A program made the translations under genes and the position numbers. The notes beneath the pieces are model-generated. The model did not search any database. It saw only the letters and a program-made list of their open reading frames with translations, and was not told where the DNA came from. From positions 186,001-250,000 of the forward strand of contig JAWKLR010000001.1 in the NCBI GenBank assembly GCA_041392625.1: a DNA stretch of 64,000 nt. The letters are read 5' to 3'. The stretch comes from M3007 sp041392625 (lineage in GTDB: Bacteria > Bacteroidota > Bacteroidia > Chitinophagales > Saprospiraceae). Below are positions 37,429 to 45,630 of the stretch, in pieces (the stretch's first letter is position 1; each line of letters begins with the position of its first letter).

Positions 37429-37717
37429 GCGTATGTTGGTTCGGTTGTCGTTATTGGAAGTGTTTCTGACAGAAATGATTGTGTGGTTGGCCTTGTGGCT
37501 GATCAATGATTACCTGGCAACCCTGCTAACGGTGATAATAACGGCAATTCTTATTTGTGTATTGCTGCTAGCGCTTGTTTCCGAATACATTGAACGCTCG
37601 AAGGTGCCCCGAAAATACTTCTGGGTTATGGCCATATCTATTGTCTGCCCGATCTTATCCGGACTGTTTTATTTGATTTTGTTTGGCGGGGAGTTGTCGT
37701 TTATGGAGGGTATGTAG
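37427..37717 (+). CDS. small membrane protein of unknown function
   Basis: A 96-residue protein with three hydrophobic segments: FLTEMIVWLALWLIND (residues 13-28), ATLLTVIITAILICVLLLALV (about 31-51) and FWVMAISIVCPILSGLFYLILFG (about 65-87), separated by short charged loops (SEYIERSKVPRKY). It is likely an integral inner-membrane protein. I do not recognise the family. The ATG at 37427 overlaps the start codon of the divergent DUF6794 gene; a second ATG at 37433 or the one at 37475 would avoid this. It is convergent with the asparaginase-like gene, with a gap of under 30 bases. Confidence 0.55.
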   Translation: MRMLVRLSLLEVFLTEMIVWLALWLINDYLATLLTVIITAILICVLLLALVSEYIERSKVPRKYFWVMAISIVCPILSGLFYLILFGGELSFMEGM

Positions 37718-37745
37718 GCAGTTGCTTTTCTGCACATATCTCCAT

Positions 37746-38252
37746 TTACTTCCCGGAAGAGGGCGTTAACTCTTCAAAATATCCGGTTTTGGTGTTTTTT
37801 TGCACCTTGTCCCAATCGAAGTATTGTCCGTTCATTACAATATATACTCCCGGAGGCAGCACCTGTACAAAAGCAAGGGCAGATCCCAGGTTAAAAAATC
37901 CGTCGGATGAAGTGCCAAATGCGTAGGGGACCATGGCGCCGGTCAGAACAATCGTTTTGTCCTCCAGGTTTTCCTTTGCAAGTATTCCCGCTGTGTGCAC
38001 CATTCGGTCGGTACCGTGGGTGATTAAAATGCGGTTGCATGGCGTTTTCCTACAATTATAGGTTATGATGGCCCGGTCTTCTTCACGCAGATCCAGGGAG
38101 TCAACCATCATCAGGGTTTTTACGTCAATATCCAGACGGCACCTGCCGCGTTCGAACATTTGAGGCAGGTGTGTATTTTTAAAATAAAGTTCTCCGGTGA
38201 GGTAGTTGTATTCCTTATCAAATGTTCCTCCGGTAACGAAAACCTGAATCAT
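37746..38252 (-). CDS. short asparaginase-domain protein
   Basis: A 168-residue protein equal to the N-terminal domain of bacterial L-asparaginase (about 330 residues). The two nucleophile/triad segments are visible: VTGGTFDKEYN near residue 7 (TGGTI-type motif with the first catalytic Thr) and ITHGTDRMVHTA near residue 78 (HGTDT-type motif). The second half of normal asparaginases, which helps close the dimer, is absent. Similar half-length proteins occur in other Bacteroidota, so it is probably a real family, but hydrolysis of asparagine is only inferred. It has its own promoter box (38283-38290). Confidence 0.78.
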   Translation of the reverse strand: MIQVFVTGGTFDKEYNYLTGELYFKNTHLPQMFERGRCRLDIDVKTLMMVDSLDLREEDRAIITYNCRKTPCNRILITHGTDRMVHTAGILAKENLEDKTIVLTGAMVPYAFGTSSDGFFNLGSALAFVQVLPPGVYIVMNGQYFDWDKVQKNTKTGYFEELTPSSGK

Positions 38253-38282
38253 AAGTGCGAGAGTATTTGGTTATGTTGGCTG

Positions 38283-38290
38283 CAAAGATA
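38283..38290 (-). promoter_or_regulatory. -7 box TATCTTTG for the asparaginase-like gene
   Basis: Exact TAnnTTTG match on the minus strand about 31 bases before the ATG at 38252. Confidence 0.6.
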
Positions 38291-38435
38291 CCAGAGAAGT
38301 TCAAATCGCCCCATGCTTTTGTTCCAACCTTGAGGTGTTTCAATAAACATTCCCGGATTGAGACGCATAATCATGCGTCTCTACATTTCGGTACACATAT
38401 GCCGTACGGTGGGTATGATTTTCGAAAAGCTTTTA

Positions 38436-38443
38436 TACATTTG
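38436..38443 (+). promoter_or_regulatory. -7 box TACATTTG for the small two-helix gene
   Basis: Exact TAnnTTTG match 20 bases before the ATG at 38464, supporting that very short gene as real. Confidence 0.6.
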
Positions 38444-38463
38444 CAGCAACAAAATTAAATGAC

Positions 38464-38628
38464 ATGAGTAAAAACGAAGAATACGTACCAAACAAAGGCC
38501 GTGATTTGATTCTTTTCCTTGGAAGTGCTGTATTTATGGTAGTTCTATTGATGTGGAAGCCTGAATGGGTATGGGTTTCCTGGCCATTGTTGTTTACGTC
38601 ATTGGCCGGTTTTTTGAACCGCCTTTAA
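38464..38628 (+). CDS. 54-residue membrane protein of unknown function
   Basis: A very short gene, supported by a good promoter box 20 bases upstream, an ATG start and a terminator hairpin downstream. The product starts MSKNEEYVPNKGRDLILFL and has two hydrophobic segments (LILFLGSAVFMVVLLMW and VWVSWPLLFTSLAGFL), so it should be an integral membrane hairpin. No known family is recognised. The stop codon TAA overlaps the first base of the 161-bp palindromic element, so the element inserted, or was retained, exactly at the gene end. Confidence 0.7.
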   Translation: MSKNEEYVPNKGRDLILFLGSAVFMVVLLMWKPEWVWVSWPLLFTSLAGFLNRL

Positions 38629-38788
38629 GAGCCTGTTTGGGAATTTGTGTTTGGGCTACAACCGGCAAATTTTGTTTTACTTTTCGTTAAAATTTTCGCC
38701 GTAGAGCCCGACTACGACTGTAAATTTTGCCTCGATTAAAACAAAATTGGCTCGCTTTCGCCTCAAACCAAAATCCCAAACATGCTCT
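38628..38788. repeat. 161-bp palindromic intergenic element, copy 2
   Basis: Exactly the same length as copy 1 at 24811-24971, with the core (38663-38766) at the same offset of 35 bases. Its arms AGAGCCTGTTTGGGAATTT and the complement of its right end agree at 18 of 22 bases, but they differ from copy 1's arms: AAA in copy 1 is GGG here on the left, and TTT is CCC on the right. So both arms changed together. The core again has nested arms (CGGCAAATTTTGTTTTA and TAAAACAAAATTGGC). Non-coding. Confidence 0.8.
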
Positions 38789-38848
38789 AATTTTTTCTAT
38801 TTATCAGAGCGCTCCAACGCGTTCTGTTCTGCCAATATAACGGGCAGC

Positions 38849-38903
38849 AAACCGCAAGAAGATGGATTGGGGTAGCAATCTCAATATGCATCGTCTTGCG
38901 GTT
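38849..38903 (+). terminator. terminator after the 54-residue membrane protein gene
   Basis: AAACCGCAAGA and TCTTGCGGTTT form an 11-bp stem extended by GATG/CATC, with a nested GATTG/CAATC hairpin in the loop, followed by TTCTTTTTTAT. It lies downstream of the element at 38628-38788 on the same strand as the short gene. Confidence 0.8.
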
Positions 38904-38948
38904 TTTCTTTTTTATCTGTATCCAGAGATTTGGTTGGAATAAAAAAGA

Positions 38949-38976
38949 AATCCCTTGCCGGTACGGCAAGGGATTC
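38949..38976 (-). terminator. minus-strand terminator with no assigned gene
   Basis: AATCCCTTGCCG and CGGCAAGGGATT form a 12-bp perfect stem with a 3-base loop; on the minus strand it is followed by TCTTTTTTATTCC. No protein gene on the minus strand ends here, so a non-coding transcript from the region up to 39253 is possible. Confidence 0.75.
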
Positions 38977-39253
38977 TAACCCAAACAAATAAACACAAAA
39001 ACTACTTACCGCAAGTTTAAGACAAACTTGCACTTTTAACAAATTTTACCCTGATAATTTTTAAATTATTATCTGTCAAATTCGGGAAATGCCTTTTTAG
39101 CCAAATTTTGCACTAAAATTGACGCAGAGTCTTTAATTTTTTGTTCATTTGAACTCTGTTTTCAGTGCCTGATTTCAGACTTTCTCTGATTTACACAGAC
39201 AATGATCTTGCCTTGTCTGTAGCACACCAGATAGGTGATTTGTTTTAACCCTA
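38977..39253. other. intergenic region before the penicillin acylase gene, structured but without a called gene
   Basis: Together with 38789-38976 this is about 465 bases without a protein gene of normal size. Two further hairpins are seen: GCAAGTTT/AAACTTGC near 39011-39031 and ACAGACA/TGTCTGT near 39196-39220. On the minus strand an ATG near 39148 opens an 11-codon frame (MNKKLKTLRQF) and then stops. I see no exact TAnnTTTG box on the minus strand, so a transcript is unproven. Confidence 0.5.
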
Positions 39254-41713
39254 ATGATTACATATATGCGGTTTATTCCTCTTATTGTTTCAGGAGCACT
39301 ATTGGCAATCCTTTTGTGGGGGCTGAGCACCCCTTTGTCGGCAGGAAAGAATGTTCTCCCTCCGTTGGGTGGTTTCATCAATCCCTATTCCGGGTTCTGG
39401 GCCAACGCCGACCCTGTTTATGCTGATGGTAAAATTCCTGCGCACACCTTGAGTATCCCCGGACTAACAGGCCGGGTGGAAGTGCTCTTTGATGAGATGC
39501 AGGTGCCTCATATTTTTGCAGAAAATGAACCGGATGCCTATCGGGCACAGGGCTATGTTATGGCCCGCCATCGATTGTGGCAAATGGACATCAGTGCACG
39601 GCAAACTTCAGGGCGCCTAGCTGAAATACTAGGCGACCGGGTGAAATCCATGGATAAAATGATTCGCCGTAGAGGGCTTGCACGTGCAGCTGAGGATGAC
39701 TGGGCCGAATACCAAAAAAATGAGTTTACCCGAACTATGATGGAAGCCTACACAGATGGAGTAAATGCCTATATCCATGAGTTGAGCCCTGCGGATTATC
39801 CATTGGAATATAAACTGCTAAATTATGCACCGGAGGAGTGGACTCCGCTAAAATCCTGTTTGGTGATTGAAGGAATGATCGATGCATTGAACAAAAAGGA
39901 TTCGGACCTGGCATCTTCCAATTCACTTGCCCTGCTTGGCCGGGATACATTTGATTATTTATTTCCCCTGTGGTACCCGAAGCAAATCCCCATCGTACAA
40001 GACACCGGGCAATGGGGTGGTTTCAAAAAGGATCAACAGGGGCTATTATCCGGATTGCATTATTCGCTAAACGAAGTTCCTGAGCGTGTTTTTGCATCCC
40101 CCTTTGAAGCCATAAATGGTTCAAACAACTGGGCAGTTGATGGATCCCGTACTGTTTCTGGCGCACCTATCTTATGCAACGATACACATTTGCCCTTGCG
40201 TCTTCCACATGTTTGGTATCAGTTGCAATTGCATTTGCCCGACTATACGACCTACGGCATCAATGTTGCCGGAGTTCCGGGAGTTGTAATCGGATTCAAT
40301 AACGATATCGCCTGGGGATTTACCAATGTAAGTCAGGAAGTCGCTGATTGGTATAAAATTTATTGGACAGATGCTACCAAAACCAAATACACCGTTGATG
40401 GCGAAGTACTCGAAGCCGAGTTGCGGGTTGAAGAAATAAAAATTGCCCGCGGAGAAACCATCCTCGACACGGTGCGATACACCATTTTTGGTCCGGTCGT
40501 ATATGAAGATTCGGCAGATGCATTGTGTGATTATGCATATCGATATACTACGCACGATCCACCATCTGCGGATGATCTGGAACATTTTTTCTCGATAAAT
40601 AAAGGCAAAAACTATTCTGATTACCGTCGGGCTATTCCTGGTTTGGATTGCCTTTCTCAGAACGTGGCATTTGCCTCGGCACAAGGGGATATTGCCATAA
40701 CCGTACAGGGAAATTTCCCCATCCGTGCCCACGAGCAAGGTCGTTTTTTGCAGGAGGGAAATAGTCGGGATAATTTGTGGAAAGGATACATTCCGCAAGA
40801 AGAATTGCCGACCTTATATAAACCTTCCAGAGGGTTTGTGTTTTCAGCAAATCAACATTCAACGGATCCAAGTTATCCATATTACTATGCTGGCCGGTTT
40901 GATGATTCACGGGCAAGGCAAATTTACAGCCGGCTCAAGGACATGCATCAGATTACAGCAGACAGTATGAAAACCATACAAATGGATAACCGGAGTTTGC
41001 GGGCCAGAGATGCACTGCAGGCAATGCTTCCTCTTGTGAATCAGGACCAGTTGAGTCCGGATGAACAAGAACTTTATGAGGAACTGAGTCGCTGGGATGC
41101 CCGCTATCTTCGAGACGAACGCACACCTTCTGTTTTTACCATGTGGCTGGATACCTGCTACAATTATACCTGGGATGAAATGGATGCACACCGGATGAAA
41201 GGCATCCCTGTGTTGTACCCGTCAATCTGGAAATTTTCAGAGCTGCTTGAGTCCGATCCGGGATGCGTGTTCTTTGATTATGCAGCAACGAAGGAAATTG
41301 AAGATGCTTCCGCTGTGGTTACACATGGACTAAAGGTAGTTGCAGCAATTGTTCGGGAAATGGAGCCTGAAAAATTGGTTTGGCACCGGTTCAAAAAGTT
41401 TGCAATTATGCATACTGCACAAATCCCGGCTTTCAGTCGGATGGATGTGGTAACCGATGGCACACGGCATACTCCCAATGCAACAGACAGTGATCATGGC
41501 CCATCGTTTCGGATGATTGTGGAACTAGGGGAACATCCGGTTGCCTGGGGTGTCTATCCCGGTGGACAGAGTGGAAACCCGGGCAGTCCGTATTACGATG
41601 ATCTAGTTGACGATTGGGCTGCGGGGAAATACCGGAAGCTCAACTTTTGGCTGGATGCCTCAGCGGATGGAAAACACATTACAGAACGCATGGAGTTTAC
41701 TCCTCAAAACTAA
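39254..41713 (+). CDS. penicillin acylase family protein (Ntn hydrolase)
   Basis: An 819-residue precursor that should self-cleave into alpha and beta chains in the periplasm and hydrolyse an amide such as an acyl-homoserine lactone, a beta-lactam side chain or another N-acyl compound; the true substrate is unknown. An N-terminal hydrophobic segment (MRFIPLIVSGALLAILLWGL) acts as signal or anchor. The alpha part includes VLFDEMQVPHIFAENEPDAYRAQGYV. The new N-terminal nucleophile is Ser290 in GSNNWAVDGSRTVSG, followed by ILCNDTHLPLRLPHVWY, a strong match. Starts at ATG 39254 or 39266. It is followed five bases later by a small membrane protein gene, so an operon is likely. Confidence 0.9.
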   Translation: MITYMRFIPLIVSGALLAILLWGLSTPLSAGKNVLPPLGGFINPYSGFWANADPVYADGKIPAHTLSIPGLTGRVEVLFDEMQVPHIFAENEPDAYRAQGYVMARHRLWQMDISARQTSGRLAEILGDRVKSMDKMIRRRGLARAAEDDWAEYQKNEFTRTMMEAYTDGVNAYIHELSPADYPLEYKLLNYAPEEWTPLKSCLVIEGMIDALNKKDSDLASSNSLALLGRDTFDYLFPLWYPKQIPIVQDTGQWGGFKKDQQGLLSGLHYSLNEVPERVFASPFEAINGSNNWAVDGSRTVSGAPILCNDTHLPLRLPHVWYQLQLHLPDYTTYGINVAGVPGVVIGFNNDIAWGFTNVSQEVADWYKIYWTDATKTKYTVDGEVLEAELRVEEIKIARGETILDTVRYTIFGPVVYEDSADALCDYAYRYTTHDPPSADDLEHFFSINKGKNYSDYRRAIPGLDCLSQNVAFASAQGDIAITVQGNFPIRAHEQGRFLQEGNSRDNLWKGYIPQEELPTLYKPSRGFVFSANQHSTDPSYPYYYAGRFDDSRARQIYSRLKDMHQITADSMKTIQMDNRSLRARDALQAMLPLVNQDQLSPDEQELYEELSRWDARYLRDERTPSVFTMWLDTCYNYTWDEMDAHRMKGIPVLYPSIWKFSELLESDPGCVFFDYAATKEIEDASAVVTHGLKVVAAIVREMEPEKLVWHRFKKFAIMHTAQIPAFSRMDVVTDGTRHTPNATDSDHGPSFRMIVELGEHPVAWGVYPGGQSGNPGSPYYDDLVDDWAAGKYRKLNFWLDASADGKHITERMEFTPQN

Positions 41714-41718
41714 TAACG

Positions 41719-42075
41719 ATGAAGGCTTTTGTTTACGCGCTGGTTGTTGTACTGGCATTTAGCTCACTTAGTTATCTGGGTTTACCCTGGTGGATCGTTG
41801 CCTTTGCCGGGTTTTTAGCCGGATATGTTTTAATTGGAAGGTTTACGGTATTACTCGGAGCGTTTTCTGGTGGGTTGCTGGCTTGGGGCCTTGCAGCCTA
41901 TTTCAAGGATAGAGCCAATACAGGCATATTAGCAGAGCGTATGGGCGAAGTATTTGGTGGCTTAGGAGGCTTTGAGCTAATTCTCGTTACGGCCTTCCTG
42001 GGCGGGCTTGTTGCTTTAGCAGCATGCTTTTTTGGTCGATCTCTACGAATATTACGAACCGGGAATTCAATATAA
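41719..42075 (+). CDS. small membrane protein of unknown function
   Basis: A 118-residue protein with three or four hydrophobic segments: FVYALVVVLAFSSLSYLGL, WWIVAFAGFLAGYVLIGRF, LLGAFSGGLLAWGLAAYF and ELILVTAFLGGLVALAACFFG. The loop between them (KDRANTGILAERMGEVFGGLGG) is probably cytoplasmic. The ATG lies six bases after the penicillin acylase stop, so the two are likely co-transcribed. No known family is recognised. Confidence 0.7.
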   Translation: MKAFVYALVVVLAFSSLSYLGLPWWIVAFAGFLAGYVLIGRFTVLLGAFSGGLLAWGLAAYFKDRANTGILAERMGEVFGGLGGFELILVTAFLGGLVALAACFFGRSLRILRTGNSI

Positions 42076-42150
42076 TATTACCAAATGTGTAGTTGTGATG
42101 TAGTCGGTACGATTTATATGGCAAAAATGTTAAATAAAAAAAATATGTCA

Positions 42151-42158
42151 TATATTTG
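42151..42158 (+). promoter_or_regulatory. -7 box TATATTTG upstream of the susC leader
   Basis: Exact TAnnTTTG match. Transcription would start about 42164, giving either a short RNA that ends at the terminator at 42291 or a 520-base susC leader on read-through. Confidence 0.5.
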
Positions 42159-42164
42159 CTTTGT

Positions 42165-42291
42165 AAATAATCGGTCTGAATGCCGGTTATTTCAAAGAGA
42201 AGAATCGTAATTTTTAAGTTTAGAAATAAACAATAATCCACCAATTTTGAAGTATGAGAACCGGTCGTCTCCCCGATTACCGGTTTTTTTT
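42165..42291 (+). ncRNA. candidate small RNA or attenuator leader of susC
   Basis: Bounded by a -7 box and an intrinsic terminator, about 127 bases, with no reading frame. Hairpin P1 pairs AAATAATCGG (42165-42174) with CCGGTTATTT (42183-42192). TAATCGG of P1 is also perfectly complementary (7 bases) to CCGATTA (42273-42279), which includes part of the terminator's 3' arm, so the two folds could exclude each other. I do not recognise a known RNA family. Confidence 0.4.
42259..42291 (+). terminator. intrinsic terminator in the susC leader
   Basis: AACCGGT (42259-42265) and ACCGGTT (42279-42285) pair, followed by a run of six or more T. It lies about 390 bases before susC. Confidence 0.75.
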
Positions 42292-42684
42292 GTGCCCGTT
42301 TTGAATCTGCACCCTTTCGGGTTGGCACTTCATAAGAATGAATCCGGAATTCACTCCCGATCTTACCCGGACGCTTAGTCTATATTTCCTTTCTTAATTT
42401 TCATGCTATAAATAAACCTTTCACAGGTTTCTGGCGATGTTTTTCAGGGCCAATTTTCGATTGCAATAGAAAGATTTTGCAATAGAAAAATACCATGTTT
42501 AGTGTAAAAAGTACAATATTGAAATAATATTCTGATATTCAAGTACTTGGGTATAATATCTGTGAAGCCGATGACGAATCTCATTATGAAATTTGGTTTC
42601 CTCAAATTACCTTAGCGGTCGAAACTAAACTACCAGGCAGTTGTACAAACTGCCACTCACTATTATTATTAACCAACTCTAGGT

Positions 42685-45612
42685 ATGAAGCAGAAGTTTT
42701 ATTCAAAATTCCTACTGCTGTCCCTGCTTGTTCTTCCCGGTTTTTTGGCTGCGCAAAGAACAGTAACAGGTAAAGTAACTGATTCGGAAACAGGCGAGAC
42801 ACTCCTCGGTGTGACGGTTCAGGTTGTAGGAACAACAACCGGTGGCTATACAGACATCGATGGTAATTACACCGTAAACGTACCAGATGGCAGTGACCAA
42901 CTTCGATTTGCGTACACTGGCTATACCGAACAAACCGTCACATTGGGTGCATCCAATGTAATGGATGTTTCTCTGGTTTCCGGAGCACTGCTCAATGAAA
43001 TCGTGGTAATTGGCTATGGTACAGTAAAAAAAGAAGATGTAACTGGCGCCCTGCTGGAAGTAGGACCGGAACAGTTTAACAAAGGTGCTATCAATGCACC
43101 TCAGGAACTGATTGTCGGTAAAGTTGCAGGTGTACAGGTTACTCCATCCGCTGATCCAGGTGGTGGTGGTAACATCCGTATTCGTGGCGGGTCTTCCCTC
43201 AGTGCCATTAACGATCCGTTGATCGTAATTGACGGAGTGCCTGTTGATGACGGGGTTCCAGGTGGAAGCCGTAGCGCCCTCAACATCATCAACCCGAACG
43301 ATATCGCCACATTTACCGTATTGAAGGATGCCTCCGCAACTGCAATTTACGGTTCACGTGCATCCAATGGTGTCATCCTGATTACTACCAAAAAAGGAAA
43401 ATTGGGTTCAGACCTTTCCGTTTCCTACAATGGTAATGTTTCTTTCAGTGATCGTCTAAATGAGATTGATGTGTACAATGGGGATGAATTCCGTGCACTG
43501 ATCAATGAGCGGTATGCCGATGGACACCCTGCCCGCGATATTCTGGGTACTGCAAACACCGATTGGCAGTCTGAGATTTTTCAGCAAGGTATTGGACAGG
43601 ACCACAACGTGAGCTTCCAGGGCAGCGCTGGCATTTTGCCTTACCGCATGTCTGTAGGCTACACCAACCGGAATGGTGTTTTGAAAACCGACAACTTTGA
43701 GCGCTTCAGTGGTGCACTGAACCTGTCTCCAGGTTTTTTCAACAACACACTCCAACTTAATTTCAACCTGAAAGAGGTTGTAAATAAAAACGTCTTTGGA
43801 AACCGCGGTGCAATCGGTGCAGCAGTTTCGTTTGACCCAACCCAGCCGGTTTACAGTGGCAACGATGCATTCGGAGGATACTATACTTCTGTTGATGCTG
43901 ATGGCAATCCAAACACCATCGCCATTAAAAACCCGCTTGCATTGTTGGAGCAACACCAGGATGAAAGCTCTGTAGAGCGTTTCCTGACTAACCTGCAAGC
44001 CGATTACCGCTTCTGGTTCCTGCCGGAATTGCGTGCTAACCTCAACCTGGGTTATGATCGTTCTAAAGGCGCAGGTTTTGTATTTGAGCCAGTAAATGCT
44101 GCTTTCGCATTTACTAATGGTGGATACGACAAAGTGTACAATCAGACAAAAACAAGCGAACTGCTCGAGTTTTATCTGAATTATGTGAAAAATATCGGCA
44201 ACAATACCCTGGATATCATGGGTGGTTACTCCTGGCAGCATTTTGATTTTGCTGACTTCAACTCTGTAACCAACGTTGCGGGAACCACCGTACTGGAAGA
44301 AGCTGACGTAAACTCCCGCGAGTATTACCTGCTTTCACTCTTCGGTCGTGTAAACCTGAATCTTGGCAGCCGTGTGTTGCTGACAGGTACCGTTCGTCGT
44401 GATGGAACATCTCGTTTCTCACCAGACAACCGTTGGGGCTTGTTCCCAGCCGCCGCTGTTGCATTCAAAATTTTGGAAGAAAAACCCGGAGCACTCAACA
44501 GCCTCAAATTGCGTTTGAGCTATGGTGAAACCGGCCAGCAGGCTGTGAGCGACAACTTGTACCCATACCTTGCACGGTATGTTGGAAGTACTGGTTCTGC
44601 TCAATACCAACTGGGCAACAACTTTATCACCACCATCCGTCCGGATGGCTACGATGCAAACATCAAGTGGGAGCAAACCACTACCTACAACGTTGGTTTG
44701 GATTACGCCATGTTCAACTCCCGTGTTTACGGTTCGCTTGAATACTATGTGCGCCAGACAAGTGATTTGATCAACTTTATTCCGGTTCCTGCAGGTACCA
44801 ACCTGACCAACTTCATCACCACCAACGTAGGTGATTTGGAAAATCGCGGTGTGGAACTTTCATTGAATTTAGTTGCAATGCAATCCGATCGTGCCCGCTG
44901 GGAAATTGGCGGTAACCTGACCATGAATGAAAATAAGATTACCAAGTTGACTGCTTTGGAAGATCCTGAATACCAGGGTGTATTCACAGGTGACATCTCA
45001 GGTGGCGTTGGTAACAAAATTCAGATCCACTCAGTTGGATTCCCTGCCAACTCATTCTTTGTATACGAGCAGGTTTATGACGACAACGGTACTCCAATTG
45101 AAGGCTTGTATGTTGACCGCAACAACGACGGTCAGATCACTCCGGATGACCGCTACCGGTTCAAAGATCCCAATCCGGACTTCCTGATTGGTTTCTACTC
45201 CAGCTACACCCGTGGAAATCTTGATTTCTCTTTCGGTGGTCGTGCCAATATTGGTAACTACATGTACAACAATATTCAGTCTGAACAAGGCTACTACAAC
45301 CGTTTGTACAACTCTACCAACTACTTGTCAAACGCAATTACCGAAACAACAGCTATTGATTTCACCAACCCTGAGTATTTCAGTGATCACTTTATCCAAA
45401 ATGCATCTTTCTTGCGTTTTGACCATATTACACTGGGATACACCTTCAATTCACTAAACAAAATCAACCGTCTTCGCGTTTACGGGTCAGTTCAAAACCC
45501 GATTCTTGTGACTGATTACACCGGACTTGATCCGGAGGTGTTTAATGGTATTGATGGCAATATCTACCCACGTTCCCGCACCATTGTAATTGGGGTGAAC
45601 GCCGATTTTTAA
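42685..45612 (+). CDS. SusC/RagA-type TonB-dependent outer-membrane transporter
   Basis: A 975-residue outer-membrane importer for glycans or other oligomers, powered by TonB. Signal peptide MKQKFYSKFLLLSLLVLPGF ending LAAQ. A carboxypeptidase-regulatory-like domain follows (RTVTGKVTDSETGETLLGVTV to about residue 105). The plug starts with NEIVVIGYGTVKKEDVTGAL, includes IRGGSSLSAINDPLIVIDGVP and VLKDASATAIYGSRASNGVI, and the beta-barrel runs to the C-terminal SRTIVIGVNADF. It is the first gene of susC-susD-susE with gaps of 18 and 17 bases. No glycoside hydrolase, sigma factor or sensor gene is next to it, so this is not a full polysaccharide utilisation locus. Confidence 0.95.
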   Translation: MKQKFYSKFLLLSLLVLPGFLAAQRTVTGKVTDSETGETLLGVTVQVVGTTTGGYTDIDGNYTVNVPDGSDQLRFAYTGYTEQTVTLGASNVMDVSLVSGALLNEIVVIGYGTVKKEDVTGALLEVGPEQFNKGAINAPQELIVGKVAGVQVTPSADPGGGGNIRIRGGSSLSAINDPLIVIDGVPVDDGVPGGSRSALNIINPNDIATFTVLKDASATAIYGSRASNGVILITTKKGKLGSDLSVSYNGNVSFSDRLNEIDVYNGDEFRALINERYADGHPARDILGTANTDWQSEIFQQGIGQDHNVSFQGSAGILPYRMSVGYTNRNGVLKTDNFERFSGALNLSPGFFNNTLQLNFNLKEVVNKNVFGNRGAIGAAVSFDPTQPVYSGNDAFGGYYTSVDADGNPNTIAIKNPLALLEQHQDESSVERFLTNLQADYRFWFLPELRANLNLGYDRSKGAGFVFEPVNAAFAFTNGGYDKVYNQTKTSELLEFYLNYVKNIGNNTLDIMGGYSWQHFDFADFNSVTNVAGTTVLEEADVNSREYYLLSLFGRVNLNLGSRVLLTGTVRRDGTSRFSPDNRWGLFPAAAVAFKILEEKPGALNSLKLRLSYGETGQQAVSDNLYPYLARYVGSTGSAQYQLGNNFITTIRPDGYDANIKWEQTTTYNVGLDYAMFNSRVYGSLEYYVRQTSDLINFIPVPAGTNLTNFITTNVGDLENRGVELSLNLVAMQSDRARWEIGGNLTMNENKITKLTALEDPEYQGVFTGDISGGVGNKIQIHSVGFPANSFFVYEQVYDDNGTPIEGLYVDRNNDGQITPDDRYRFKDPNPDFLIGFYSSYTRGNLDFSFGGRANIGNYMYNNIQSEQGYYNRLYNSTNYLSNAITETTAIDFTNPEYFSDHFIQNASFLRFDHITLGYTFNSLNKINRLRVYGSVQNPILVTDYTGLDPEVFNGIDGNIYPRSRTIVIGVNADF

Positions 45613-45630
45613 ATCTTTAAAGTTCAAACA

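Larger units (their letters stand above)
42076..42684. other. 609-bp intergenic region upstream of susC
   Basis: Contains an exact -7 box (42151-42158), a 10-bp hairpin, an intrinsic terminator (42259-42291), then a further hairpin at 42292-42328 (GTGCC/GGCAC with inner ACCC/GGGT). The remaining 350 bases up to susC are AT-rich, with no gene seen. Confidence 0.6.

Noticed and set aside
43456..44241. Minus-strand frame (261 codons) inside susC
   Set aside because: Antisense shadow; the susC frame is complete and conserved.
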